This document shows positions 14,884-22,044 of a stretch of 22,117 nucleotides of DNA, in pieces. The stretch spans positions 1 to 22,117 of the forward strand of contig CAJLXC010000025.1 of NCBI GenBank assembly GCA_905210545.1, in the 5' to 3' direction. Source of the stretch: an uncultured Eubacteriales bacterium. GTDB taxonomy: Bacteria; Bacillota; Clostridia; Christensenellales; Borkfalkiaceae. Below the pieces are notes generated by a model. It saw nothing but the letters and a program-made list of their open reading frames with translations. It was not told the origin of the DNA and ran no database searches. Positions within the stretch are counted from its first letter, which is position 1; each line of letters starts with the position of its first letter. The position numbers and the translations under genes were made by a program.

Positions 14884-16608
14884 ATGAAATCCGTAATCTG
14901 GGATCTCTACCACGGCAATATATGCGGCAAGGATATCAAAGTCCCTCTTAACGAACAAATTGTCGTGCTTACGGCGGAAGAATTTAAGAAAGCGGTAGGC
15001 GGAACGACTAACAAGGACTACGAAACGCAGGAAAATACGGATACGAAATGGCTGAATACGAGCGTGCCGCAAGAAGCGTTCCGTAAAGAGTACCCGAAGA
15101 GTATGCTGTTCGTTTTGCCGAATAAACAGGACTTCGGCGGTATGTCGTTCTTTATCCCGTCGGCTTTTGTCGGGGAAGATAAGAACAGCGACGACGGACG
15201 TATTCTGATCCGCCTGCCCGAAGATTTCGTTATCAAAGCGCAGAGTCGTGACGAAACGAGAGAAGCAACGCTTACGGCGTATGATTTCAACCAACTTTGC
15301 AACAACACGATCGCAGAAGATTATAAACAGGCGCAAGCGGAAAGCGCGCCGGGAAACGAAACGCCGAGCGATTGGAATTACGTTTCCGTTCCCGAAAAGG
15401 CAAGAATTGCGAGCTTCGACGACAGTACCTTATTCAGAATGCCCGACGGCAAGTATCAGGATTACACCTATTACGTTCCGAACAAGTGTGTTAAGGAGAA
15501 TACTGAAAAAGGCACGATCAGATTGAGCTTACATAACGACTACACCGTTCGTTTAAGTGACAACAGCGGCGAAGAAAAGAAAACGGCGGAACTCTCGGCA
15601 AAGGATTTTTGCGAGGAAGTCAGAGGAAAGGATGCAGTCGCATACGGCACGGAATACAAACGACCGAGCGTTGAGGCAAATACTTCTTTCGACGAAAAAG
15701 AAAAAGCGTTACGCGCCGCCGTTCCCGACGAAATGAAAGCGCGACCGAATTGGGTTGTGGTTAAAACGTGGTGGAACGCGGAAAAAGGGAAATACAATAA
15801 ACGCCCCGTCAACTGCAACAGCGACAAGGGCGAGTATGCCGAAAGCGACAATCCCGAAACATGGACAACCTTCGATAACGCCTTAAAGTACCTGAAAGAA
15901 AAAGGCGGCACGACTGTTGCCTATGCTCTTGACGGAAAGGACAATGTTTCCTGTATCGACCTTGACCATTGCTACGACGAAAACGGACAGCCGTCCGCGC
16001 TCGCAAAAGAAGTTCTTTCAAAGTGCGGCAAGACCTACGTTGAAAAGTCGGTAAGCGGAAACGGATTGCATATTTTCGGCAAAACAAGCGGTATGGATAT
16101 TCGTACTTTCTCGAAAGACGGCGATTTGGAATTTTATCAGAAAGAACATATCATCGCAATGACGGGCGACGGCTCAGGCTATTCCCGCCTTGAAAGTTTC
16201 GATACGCCCGAAATGAAAGAACTTTTGTCCCGTAAATGCGAGAAACGTGAAGAGTGGAAAGGCGTATGCAAAGGCGTGAACGGACTGTCAACAATGACCG
16301 ACCGTGACGTCGTGGAAAAGGCGTCGAACGCAAAGAACGGGGATAAATTCAAAAGACTTTATGCGGGCGAAGATTTGCAGAACAATCACTCGAACTCGGA
16401 TATGTCGCTGATGAATTTACTTGCCTATTGGTGCAACGGGGACAAAGAGCAAATGCTTCGTATCTTTGCAACGAGCGGATTATTCAGACCGAATAAATCG
16501 CCGGACTATTACGAGGGAACGGCAATCAAAGCCTTGCGCTCAATGCCTGTTAAATCGACCTATACGCCGACTATTCCGAAAAATACAGGCGGTAACGGCA
16601 AGCGATGA
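14884..16608 (+). CDS. primase-polymerase-like replication protein with N-terminal tandem repeats
   Basis: 574 residues in three parts. Residues ~28-262 hold two and a part copies of a ~100-residue unit (starts VLTAEEF at 28, TLTAYDF at 129 and AELSAKDF at 235). Residues ~268-440 resemble archaeo-eukaryotic primase-type domains of phage NrS-1 polymerase relatives: CIDLDH (357-362) as the metal-binding DxD, SVSGNGLHIF (389-398) as the sxH motif, and LEFYQKEHIIAMTGD (415-429) as the third motif region. Residues ~471-552 match the helical module found C-terminal in NrS-1-like primases (WCNGDKEQMLRIFATSGLFR). There is no helicase P-loop, so a separate helicase would be needed. AAGGAGG lies upstream; its stop overlaps the methyltransferase start (ATGA). 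Likely role: priming or copying element DNA. Polymerase activity is inferred from motifs only. Confidence 0.75.
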   Translation: MKSVIWDLYHGNICGKDIKVPLNEQIVVLTAEEFKKAVGGTTNKDYETQENTDTKWLNTSVPQEAFRKEYPKSMLFVLPNKQDFGGMSFFIPSAFVGEDKNSDDGRILIRLPEDFVIKAQSRDETREATLTAYDFNQLCNNTIAEDYKQAQAESAPGNETPSDWNYVSVPEKARIASFDDSTLFRMPDGKYQDYTYYVPNKCVKENTEKGTIRLSLHNDYTVRLSDNSGEEKKTAELSAKDFCEEVRGKDAVAYGTEYKRPSVEANTSFDEKEKALRAAVPDEMKARPNWVVVKTWWNAEKGKYNKRPVNCNSDKGEYAESDNPETWTTFDNALKYLKEKGGTTVAYALDGKDNVSCIDLDHCYDENGQPSALAKEVLSKCGKTYVEKSVSGNGLHIFGKTSGMDIRTFSKDGDLEFYQKEHIIAMTGDGSGYSRLESFDTPEMKELLSRKCEKREEWKGVCKGVNGLSTMTDRDVVEKASNAKNGDKFKRLYAGEDLQNNHSNSDMSLMNLLAYWCNGDKEQMLRIFATSGLFRPNKSPDYYEGTAIKALRSMPVKSTYTPTIPKNTGGNGKR

Positions 16609-17372
16609 TACGACTTTACAACGGCGATTGTCTGACGGTGATGAAAGAACAACCGGAGCAAAGCGTTGACCTTATTCTATGCGATCTTCCGTATGGTTGC
16701 GGCAAGACAAAACATAAGTGGGATAGGGAAATCGACCTGACAGAACTTTGGAAAGGGTATAGACGACTTTTGAAACCGGACGGTATCGTCTGCTTATTCG
16801 GAAACGAGCCTTTCACAAGCAAACTGATTCAGAGCAATACGGATATGTTTCGTTACAAAATGGTATGGGAAAAGGAAAGTCCGACGGGATTTCTGAACTC
16901 TAATTACAAGCCGCTGTCCCTGTTTGAAGATATTGTCATTTTCAGCAAAGGGACGGTGGGCAGTAAGAGCAAACTGCCGATACGGTATTACCCGCAAGGA
17001 CTTATTCAAAAAGAGCAAGTGAAACGAAACAGACCGAATTCGACGTGGCGAAGCGGAAAAGGGTACGGCGGCAATAACAAACTCAATTCGGATACGGAAT
17101 ACGTTACGCATTACGCGAACTATCCGACGGATATATTGAAGTTTTCAAGAGATAGAAGCGCCGTTCACCCGACGCAGAAACCTGTCGCGCTTCTCGAATA
17201 TCTGATTAAAACCTATACGAAAGAGAGTGAGGTGGTAATGGATAACTGTATGGGTTCGGGAAGCGCGGGCATTGCCTGCAAAAACACGGGCAGACAATTT
17301 ATAGGTATCGAAGCGGACGATTATTACTTTCAGACAGCAAAAGAGAGAATAGAAAAAGGCTACGGCAATTAG
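16605..17372 (+). CDS. beta-class DNA methyltransferase, no nuclease partner visible
   Basis: 255 residues. The catalytic motif IV DLPY (27-30) comes before the AdoMet-binding motif I MDNCMGSGSAG (212-222), the order of beta-class N6-adenine/N4-cytosine methyltransferases. HPTQKPVALLEYLI (188-201) is the usual motif just before motif I, and GRQFIGIEADDYYF (229-242) follows it. The central region (115-165) is probably the target recognition part. No restriction nuclease is adjacent, so it may modify element DNA to escape host restriction. The start overlaps the previous stop by 4 nt and has no own ribosome binding site. Its last codons and stop form part of the hairpin that terminates the opposite gene. 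Confidence 0.9.
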   Translation: MIRLYNGDCLTVMKEQPEQSVDLILCDLPYGCGKTKHKWDREIDLTELWKGYRRLLKPDGIVCLFGNEPFTSKLIQSNTDMFRYKMVWEKESPTGFLNSNYKPLSLFEDIVIFSKGTVGSKSKLPIRYYPQGLIQKEQVKRNRPNSTWRSGKGYGGNNKLNSDTEYVTHYANYPTDILKFSRDRSAVHPTQKPVALLEYLIKTYTKESEVVMDNCMGSGSAGIACKNTGRQFIGIEADDYYFQTAKERIEKGYGN

Positions 17373-17381
17373 CCGTAGCCG
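17354..17381 (-). terminator. intrinsic terminator of the opposite-strand ATPase gene
   Basis: On the minus strand GGCTACGGC pairs with GCCGTAGCC (a perfect 9-bp stem, 5-nt loop) and runs into TTTTT (complement of 17354-17358). On the + strand the hairpin has no T run. The 5' arm on the + strand encodes the last residues of the methyltransferase. Confidence 0.88.
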
Positions 17382-17386
17382 AGAAA

Positions 17387-18586
17387 TTATTCGTTAAGCA
17401 AAAACTTGATAATGTTGTAATGCTTGATACCGTTACGCGAAAAGTCGGGGAGATCGCCCGATATGACGTATTTCGGATAGTTGTCTTTGATTCTTTCAAG
17501 GTTTCCGAATTCGCGTTCAACTGTTTCGGCAGAAGCGAGGAGATAACAGACTTGAACGTAAAGAGTATCCGAACCTTTGTATGCAACAAAGTCGATTTCG
17601 TAATCGTCGGTTTTACCGACTTTTACATCGTAACCACGGTACAAAAGTTCAAGATATACGATATTCTCGTACAACTTATTATAGTCGATTTCGCCGCTCG
17701 CTTTTACGCAGTTTCTGAGTCCCAAATCGACGGTGTAATACTTTTCGTTCGTGGTAAGAAGTTTCTTGCCCTTAATATCGTAACGCTGTGCGCTATACAC
17801 GACCATCGCTTTTTTAATGTAGTCGATATAGGCGATTACCGTTTCTACCGTTGTGTTGATGCCTTCTTGCTTTAACGCGGCAACAATGGAACGTGCGGAA
17901 AACGGATTGGCAATATTGTCCATCAAAAAGGCGAGAATCATATTCAAAAGATTCGTATCTTTAATGTTGTTCCTTTGAATAATGTCTTTGACAACGATGG
18001 CGTCGTAAGTGTCCGAAAGGTATGCTTCAAGCGAAATTTCTTCGAGCGAAAAACGCATCGGTAAACCGCCGTATTTGAGATAGTCTTGAAACAATACTTC
18101 GTCGGACTTGAATTTGCCGTTTTGTTCAAGCATTTGCTTGGCTTCCGATAGCGTAAAAGGATAGACGTGGATTTGAATATAACGTCCAGCAATCAGCGTT
18201 GCAAGTTCGCCTGAAAGGAGTTTTGAATTCGAGCCGGTGATATAGATGTCGCAATCGATGTCAACGAGAAGAGAAGAAACAACTTCTTCCCAGCCTGAAA
18301 CGACCTGTATTTCATCAAGGAAAATGTACGCTTTTGCGTTCAACTTTTCACAAGCGGAAATGAGATACTCGTACAATACGTCACCGTCTTTGAACTTCTT
18401 GTTCTTTTTGGATTCAAGACTGATATTGATGATTTGCGGCTTAGATCTTCCGTTTTTCAAAAGATAGTCCTGAATTTGTGAAAGCAAAACGGTTTTCCCG
18501 GAACGGCGTACGCCTGTTAATACTTTAATCAGATTCTTATCTATCAGCGGAACGATTTGGCTGATATATGCTTCTCGAATAATCAT
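17387..18586 (-). CDS. ATPase of the AAA_14 / DUF4143 family
   Basis: 399 residues. The Walker A motif is GVRRSGKT (25-32), Walker B YIFLDEIQ (87-94), and a sensor-like ITGSNSKLLSGEL lies at 116-128. RYIQIHVYPFTLSEA (135-149) and YLKYGGLPMRF (169-179) are family hallmarks. The C-terminal DUF4143 part ends in a restriction-endonuclease-like pattern, with Glu308, EIDFVAYKG (330-338) and YVQVCY (343-348). Here Gln345 replaces the usual Glu and no Lys follows, so nuclease activity is doubtful. Families of this type are common, often horizontally moved, and without a settled function. The gene lies opposite to the operon with its own promoter, a good GAGGTGA ribosome binding site and its own terminator. 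Confidence 0.9.
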   Translation of the reverse strand: MIIREAYISQIVPLIDKNLIKVLTGVRRSGKTVLLSQIQDYLLKNGRSKPQIINISLESKKNKKFKDGDVLYEYLISACEKLNAKAYIFLDEIQVVSGWEEVVSSLLVDIDCDIYITGSNSKLLSGELATLIAGRYIQIHVYPFTLSEAKQMLEQNGKFKSDEVLFQDYLKYGGLPMRFSLEEISLEAYLSDTYDAIVVKDIIQRNNIKDTNLLNMILAFLMDNIANPFSARSIVAALKQEGINTTVETVIAYIDYIKKAMVVYSAQRYDIKGKKLLTTNEKYYTVDLGLRNCVKASGEIDYNKLYENIVYLELLYRGYDVKVGKTDDYEIDFVAYKGSDTLYVQVCYLLASAETVEREFGNLERIKDNYPKYVISGDLPDFSRNGIKHYNIIKFLLNE

Positions 18587-18617
18587 AAAATCACCTCATT
18601 TACTATGATGTGCTTTT

Positions 18618-18646
18618 ATTATAGCAGACAAAAACGTAAAAGTCAA
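18618..18646 (-). promoter_or_regulatory. sigma-70 promoter of the ATPase gene
   Basis: On the minus strand TTGACT (complement of 18641-18646), a 17-nt spacer and TATAAT (complement of 18618-18623). Transcription should start about 25 nt before the ATG at 18586. Confidence 0.9.
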
Positions 18647-18675
18647 TACTTTTGTCTGTTTTAGAACCGACAAAA
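18625..18675. promoter_or_regulatory. candidate operator: inverted repeat around the ATPase promoter
   Basis: CAGACAAAA (18625-18633) and TTTTGTCTG (18650-18658) are perfect 9-bp inverted repeats. They flank the -35 box, with one arm inside the spacer. A third half-site, GACAAAA, occurs at 18669-18675. A dimeric repressor binding here would block the promoter. No regulator gene is adjacent, so the protein is unknown. Confidence 0.55.
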
Positions 18676-18716
18676 ATACAAGAAAAATAAAATTTGTAAG
18701 GAGAAAAACACGAAAA

Positions 18717-18860
18717 ATGAAGAAAAACAACATACGAGATACTCCCGTCATCGTAATTCCGAAAGGGTATACGATAGACGACCTGATGGATTTCGACGAC
18801 GATGGGTACGAGAACGGCGAGCCGGCAATGGTAGAGGAGGTGAAAGTTGTCTTTGAATAG
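18717..18860 (+). CDS. 47-residue acidic peptide
   Basis: Small ORF with AAGGAG 15-16 nt before the ATG, a rather long spacing. It starts basic (MKKNNIRDTPVIVIPKGY) and turns strongly acidic (DDLMDFDDDGYENGEP). It ends FE, overlapping the TTG start of the ArdC-like gene by 14 nt, and it contains that gene's ribosome binding site. It is the first gene after the ATPase cassette on the + strand. No family is recognised. The overlap and codon pattern favour real translation, possibly as a coupling leader peptide. Confidence 0.6.
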   Translation: MKKNNIRDTPVIVIPKGYTIDDLMDFDDDGYENGEPAMVEEVKVVFE

Positions 18861-20514
18861 TGAAGAAAAGAATACGGCGTATGAGAAACTTACGCCGCAG
18901 AGAAAGCAACTCGTTGATAAGGTAATGGAAAACCTTGAAAAAGGCAATCTCTTTTGGACGCAGGGTTGGGTATCGTCGGGCGCGCCGGAATCGGCAATTA
19001 CAGGAAAGAAATATCGTGGAATCAACAACCTTTTTCTGTCGCTTATTGCAATGAGCGAGAACTACGGAGATAACCGTTGGGCGACGTTCAAGCAGATGGA
19101 AGAAAAGGGGTGGACTTTCAAGAAAGACGAAGAAGGCAACAGCCTTGCAAAGGGTAAGGGCGCGAGCATTGAGTATTACGAAATGCGAGATAAAGAAACG
19201 AAAAGACGTTTCGATAGAAGCGTTCTTGACGGAATGACGGCGAGCGAACAGCAGGAATATATGGATAAAAACGTGTATTGGCTACGCAAATTCTACCGTG
19301 TATTCAACTGTTCTCTAATGGACGGTGTCCCCGTAAAGGAAAAGCCGCAAATCGACGCCAACGACCGTAACGACAGAGCAGAGGCAATCCTTGATTATTG
19401 GGATAAAAACGAAGCGAAAATCGTGTACGGCGGCAGTCAGGCTTTCTACCGAACGGATACGGACGAATTGCATTTACCCGAACGCGCGGACTTCAAGAGT
19501 ATGCAGGAATTTTACTCGACCGCATTGCACGAAATCGGACACAGCACGGGACACGAAAGCAGGCTCAACCGAGATTTATCGGGCAGATTCGGTAGCGAGG
19601 ACTATGCAATGGAAGAATTGCGAGCCGAAATTGCTTCTATCTTTATGGAGCAAGATTTAGGCGTAGAGCCGAGCGAGGGGCGATTGCAGAACAATGCGGC
19701 GTATATCCAATCGTGGAAAGAAGAAATCAAGGAAAATCCGAACGCGCTGTTTACGGCAATTACCGACGCGGATAAAATCGCAAAATACGTTTCAGGGAAA
19801 GAACAAGAATATCGTCAGACCAAAGATATTCAGTTTTACGCAATCGTTGAAGAAACGAACGCTTATTCGGAACAGGTATACAAATGCTGTATCTGCGACG
19901 AAGAAGGCAGAGTAAAACCGCTTATCAATTACGGCTTTGCCGACCGCGACGCGCTCGAAAAAGAACTTGACAAAATCAAAGAACTCGACCTTTGGAAAGA
20001 CAAGACGTTTGAAGAAGTGAGTATTGACGAACTCAAAGAAAAAGGCGCGGCGGGCAAAGTGGAGCAAGAGAAGTCGTCGGAGTACATACGACCGTCTGAA
20101 CTTGTTGCGACGGAAGTCGCGGCGCGAGCATTGCCCGTCAGTATGGACGGCAGAGGCAAGGCGAGCCTTACGCGAATGAGCGACCGTGAAACGCTTGACA
20201 GAGCAGAAAAACATTTCGGAACGGACGCAAAGTTTTCTGATCTCTACAACGGGAAAACCGTGTTGGGGAGTGAAGAAAAGAGCGAATATGCGTTAATGTT
20301 GCGCCTTGCGATGTTCTGCGGAAACGACGAAGAGCAACTTCTTCGCTTATTCAAATCGTCGGGACAATTCCGCGACGACAAGCCGAACGCTTACTATATG
20401 AAAATGGCAGAAAACGGCTTGAAATTCATTGCAGACAAACGGAGTGCTTTCGGTGGAGCAAACGAAACAGGTGGCTTTACAAAAGGCAAAGTCGGTATCA
20501 ATTCAAAGAGGTAA
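18847..20514 (+). CDS. ArdC-like antirestriction protein (ssDNA-binding and zincin domains) with C-terminal primase-type module
   Basis: 555 residues from a TTG start with GAGGAGGTG 5-6 nt upstream. Residues ~10-165 form the ArdC N-terminal ssDNA-binding domain (FWTQGWVSSGAP; ITGKKYRGINNLFL; FYRVFNCSLMDG). Residues ~170-320 are the zincin-like metallopeptidase domain: ALHEIGHSTGHESRL (226-240), with zinc ligands His228, His232 and a probable Glu in EELRAEIAS (256-264). A middle region (327-400) is unassigned. Residues ~440-528 match the C-terminal module of the primase-like protein of this element. ArdC proteins protect incoming single-stranded plasmid DNA from restriction in the recipient cell. 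The extra module is a variation on the standard ~300-residue ArdC and suggests a link to replication. Confidence 0.85.
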   Translation: MSLNSEEKNTAYEKLTPQRKQLVDKVMENLEKGNLFWTQGWVSSGAPESAITGKKYRGINNLFLSLIAMSENYGDNRWATFKQMEEKGWTFKKDEEGNSLAKGKGASIEYYEMRDKETKRRFDRSVLDGMTASEQQEYMDKNVYWLRKFYRVFNCSLMDGVPVKEKPQIDANDRNDRAEAILDYWDKNEAKIVYGGSQAFYRTDTDELHLPERADFKSMQEFYSTALHEIGHSTGHESRLNRDLSGRFGSEDYAMEELRAEIASIFMEQDLGVEPSEGRLQNNAAYIQSWKEEIKENPNALFTAITDADKIAKYVSGKEQEYRQTKDIQFYAIVEETNAYSEQVYKCCICDEEGRVKPLINYGFADRDALEKELDKIKELDLWKDKTFEEVSIDELKEKGAAGKVEQEKSSEYIRPSELVATEVAARALPVSMDGRGKASLTRMSDRETLDRAEKHFGTDAKFSDLYNGKTVLGSEEKSEYALMLRLAMFCGNDEEQLLRLFKSSGQFRDDKPNAYYMKMAENGLKFIADKRSAFGGANETGGFTKGKVGINSKR

Positions 20515-20530
20515 AAACAAAAGTACGGAT

Positions 20531-21082
20531 ATGGTTCAGGATATATACACGACGGAAAGGAAGTTCAAAATCATCTATGCCGATCCGCCTTGGCAGTTCA
20601 GGACGTATTCGGCAAAAGGACAAGGGCGGAGCGCGGAAAGACATTATCCGACGATGCCCAAAACAGAGATACAGGCGTTGCCTGTGTCCCGTATCTGCGA
20701 GAAAGATTGCGTACTGTTTTTATGGGTAACAGCGCCGTGCCTTATAGAAGGAATAGAACTAATAAAGGTTTGGGGATTTACATATAAAACGGTTGCTTTC
20801 ACTTGGATAAAAAAGTGCAAACGAGCAGACAAAATATTTACCGGAATGGGATATTACACTCGCTCTAATGCCGAATACTGCCTGATTGCAACAAAAGGAA
20901 AAGGACTAAAACGCAAAAGCCGTTCTGTTTCATCTGTCATTATGACTCCCATAGAAGAGCATAGTAAGAAACCTGACGAAACGAGAAAACGGATAGAAGC
21001 GTTGTACGGCGACGTGTCGAAGATAGAGTTGTTTGCAAGACGGCAGGCAGATAATTGGGACTGTTGGGGCAACGAAGTATAA
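20531..21082 (+). CDS. MT-A70 family adenine methyltransferase
   Basis: Probable N6-adenine methyltransferase, 183 residues from ATG 20531. The catalytic DPPW is at 18-21 (IIYADPPWQF), RHYPTM at 37-42, VLFLWVTAP at 61-69, EHSKKPDETRKRIEALYG at 143-160, and the family end IELFARRQADNWDCWGNEV. The longest frame starts at 20429 but would overlap the ArdC-like gene by 86 nt, so I prefer 20531. Neither start has a convincing ribosome binding site at normal distance (GAGGT is 18 nt away). This is the second methyltransferase in the block without a nuclease partner, and a different class from the first. Phages and integrative elements often carry MT-A70 genes, probably for protection of their DNA. 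Confidence 0.9.
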   Translation: MVQDIYTTERKFKIIYADPPWQFRTYSAKGQGRSAERHYPTMPKTEIQALPVSRICEKDCVLFLWVTAPCLIEGIELIKVWGFTYKTVAFTWIKKCKRADKIFTGMGYYTRSNAEYCLIATKGKGLKRKSRSVSSVIMTPIEEHSKKPDETRKRIEALYGDVSKIELFARRQADNWDCWGNEV

Positions 21083-21110
21083 ACATAAAAAACATAAGGA
21101 GCAAAAAACA

Positions 21111-21503
21111 TTGAAAGAAAGAAACTTCAAATTCAGAAAAAGTTATGCGGAAGTTATCCGCGTAATGGACGACAAACAGGCAGGCAGATTTATCAAAGCG
21201 GTGTCGGATTACGTCTTTGATGGGAGAGCATACGACGGCAACGACACGGCAATCAAAAGTGCGTTTACGCTCGTAAAAGTATCTCTCGACGGAGATAAAG
21301 CCGACAGAGAAAACGGCAGACGCGGCGGCATCAAGAGCCGCGAGCTTCGCAAGGCAAAGGAAGAACAGCCGTGCGTTGCAAAGGTAATCGCAAGCGGTAT
21401 CGTGGCGAGCGAAATGCTGAAAAGTATCCTTGAAGGCAGAGAAACACCGTCTGACGACGAGGGAGAAACCACCGAAAATTGTTTTGGCAGAGAGGACTTT
21501 TAG
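21111..21503 (+). CDS. DUF6291-like element/phage protein
   Basis: 130 residues from TTG 21111, which has AAGGAG 9-10 nt upstream; the longer frame from 21033 overlaps the methyltransferase and is rejected. The N-terminal ~75 residues, FKFRKSYAEVIRVMDDKQAG followed by RFIKAVSDYVFDG, have the pattern of DUF6291, a small domain seen near replication genes in Firmicutes phages and elements. A basic patch (DRENGRRGGIKSRELRKAKEE, 64-84) could contact nucleic acid. The tail is acidic and disordered-looking. Molecular function unknown. Confidence 0.75.
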   Translation: MKERNFKFRKSYAEVIRVMDDKQAGRFIKAVSDYVFDGRAYDGNDTAIKSAFTLVKVSLDGDKADRENGRRGGIKSRELRKAKEEQPCVAKVIASGIVASEMLKSILEGRETPSDDEGETTENCFGREDF

Positions 21504-21516
21504 CAAGCAGGATAAG

Positions 21517-21569
21517 GATTTTCCAAACTATCGGAAAATCGCAGAGTTGAACAAGTCGGAAACCGACTT
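21517..21569 (+). promoter_or_regulatory. tandem hairpins before the last complete gene
   Basis: Hairpin 1: GATTTTCC (21517-21524) / GGAAAATC (21533-21540). Hairpin 2: AAGTCGG (21553-21559) / CCGACTT (21563-21569) with an AAA loop, followed by a short TTTT (21568-21571), then the GGGAGG ribosome binding site. This could be a weak terminator or attenuator, or a structure gating translation of the next gene. Confidence 0.45.
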
Positions 21570-21587
21570 TTCAGGGAGGTGATAACA

Positions 21588-22040
21588 ATGGGAAGAAAAA
21601 TGAAACTCGACGGCAACTGTGGCAGTAAATTCATTACGATTGACGACGAAAAGAAGTGGGCGTTAATCCGAGAGATAGCGACGGTTGACAGATACAAAAA
21701 CAGTTTTAACGCTATCGTCAACGACGCGCTGATGTTCGGACTACCGGAATTGCACAGACGGCTTTTCGATAAAGTCGAAATCGACGGCGAAAAAAAAACG
21801 GTCAGCGTTCCGAGAGAATACAGCGAGGACGCGTTGTACTTTGAACTCGTCAGACTTATGCGCGAAAACATTGCAAATCAGGTGGTGCTGAAACGATTGG
21901 TCTGTTCCATATTCAATCTGCTTGCCGTATGGGGCGAGGGTGCGAGAATGGGCGAGGCGTTCAAAAAAGGTTTTCTCAAAGACACGCCGGACTTCATCGT
22001 AAAGGAAGAAGCGCGGATGCTGAAAGAAGCGGGGAGGTAA
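21588..22040 (+). CDS. unknown 150-residue element protein
   Basis: ATG 21588 is preferred over GTG 21579 because GGGAGG(T) sits 7 nt before the ATG and overlaps the GTG. The start is basic (MGRKMKLDGN). The body is mostly helical with a conserved-looking RYKNSFNAIVNDALMFGLPE (43-62) and a hydrophobic C-terminal region (VLKRLVCSIFNLLAVWGEGA), which is amphipathic rather than membrane-spanning. The basic start and compact size resemble small element-encoded DNA-binding or accessory proteins, but I do not recognise a family. Confidence 0.7.
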   Translation: MGRKMKLDGNCGSKFITIDDEKKWALIREIATVDRYKNSFNAIVNDALMFGLPELHRRLFDKVEIDGEKKTVSVPREYSEDALYFELVRLMRENIANQVVLKRLVCSIFNLLAVWGEGARMGEAFKKGFLKDTPDFIVKEEARMLKEAGR

Positions 22041-22044
22041 GAAC

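Noticed and set aside
17354..17381. The hairpin as terminator of the + strand methyltransferase operon
   Set aside because: No T run follows on the + strand; the T run is on the minus strand, so it serves the ATPase gene.
20429..20530. Upstream start for the MT-A70 gene giving a fusion-like N-terminal extension
   Set aside because: It would overlap the ArdC-like gene by 86 nt, and the extension (QTNGVLSVEQTKQVALQKAK) is outside the family's conserved region.
20940..21506. 188-residue antisense ORF opposite the MT-A70 and DUF6291-like genes
   Set aside because: It spans the junction of two supported genes on the other strand and shows no recognisable domain or start signal.
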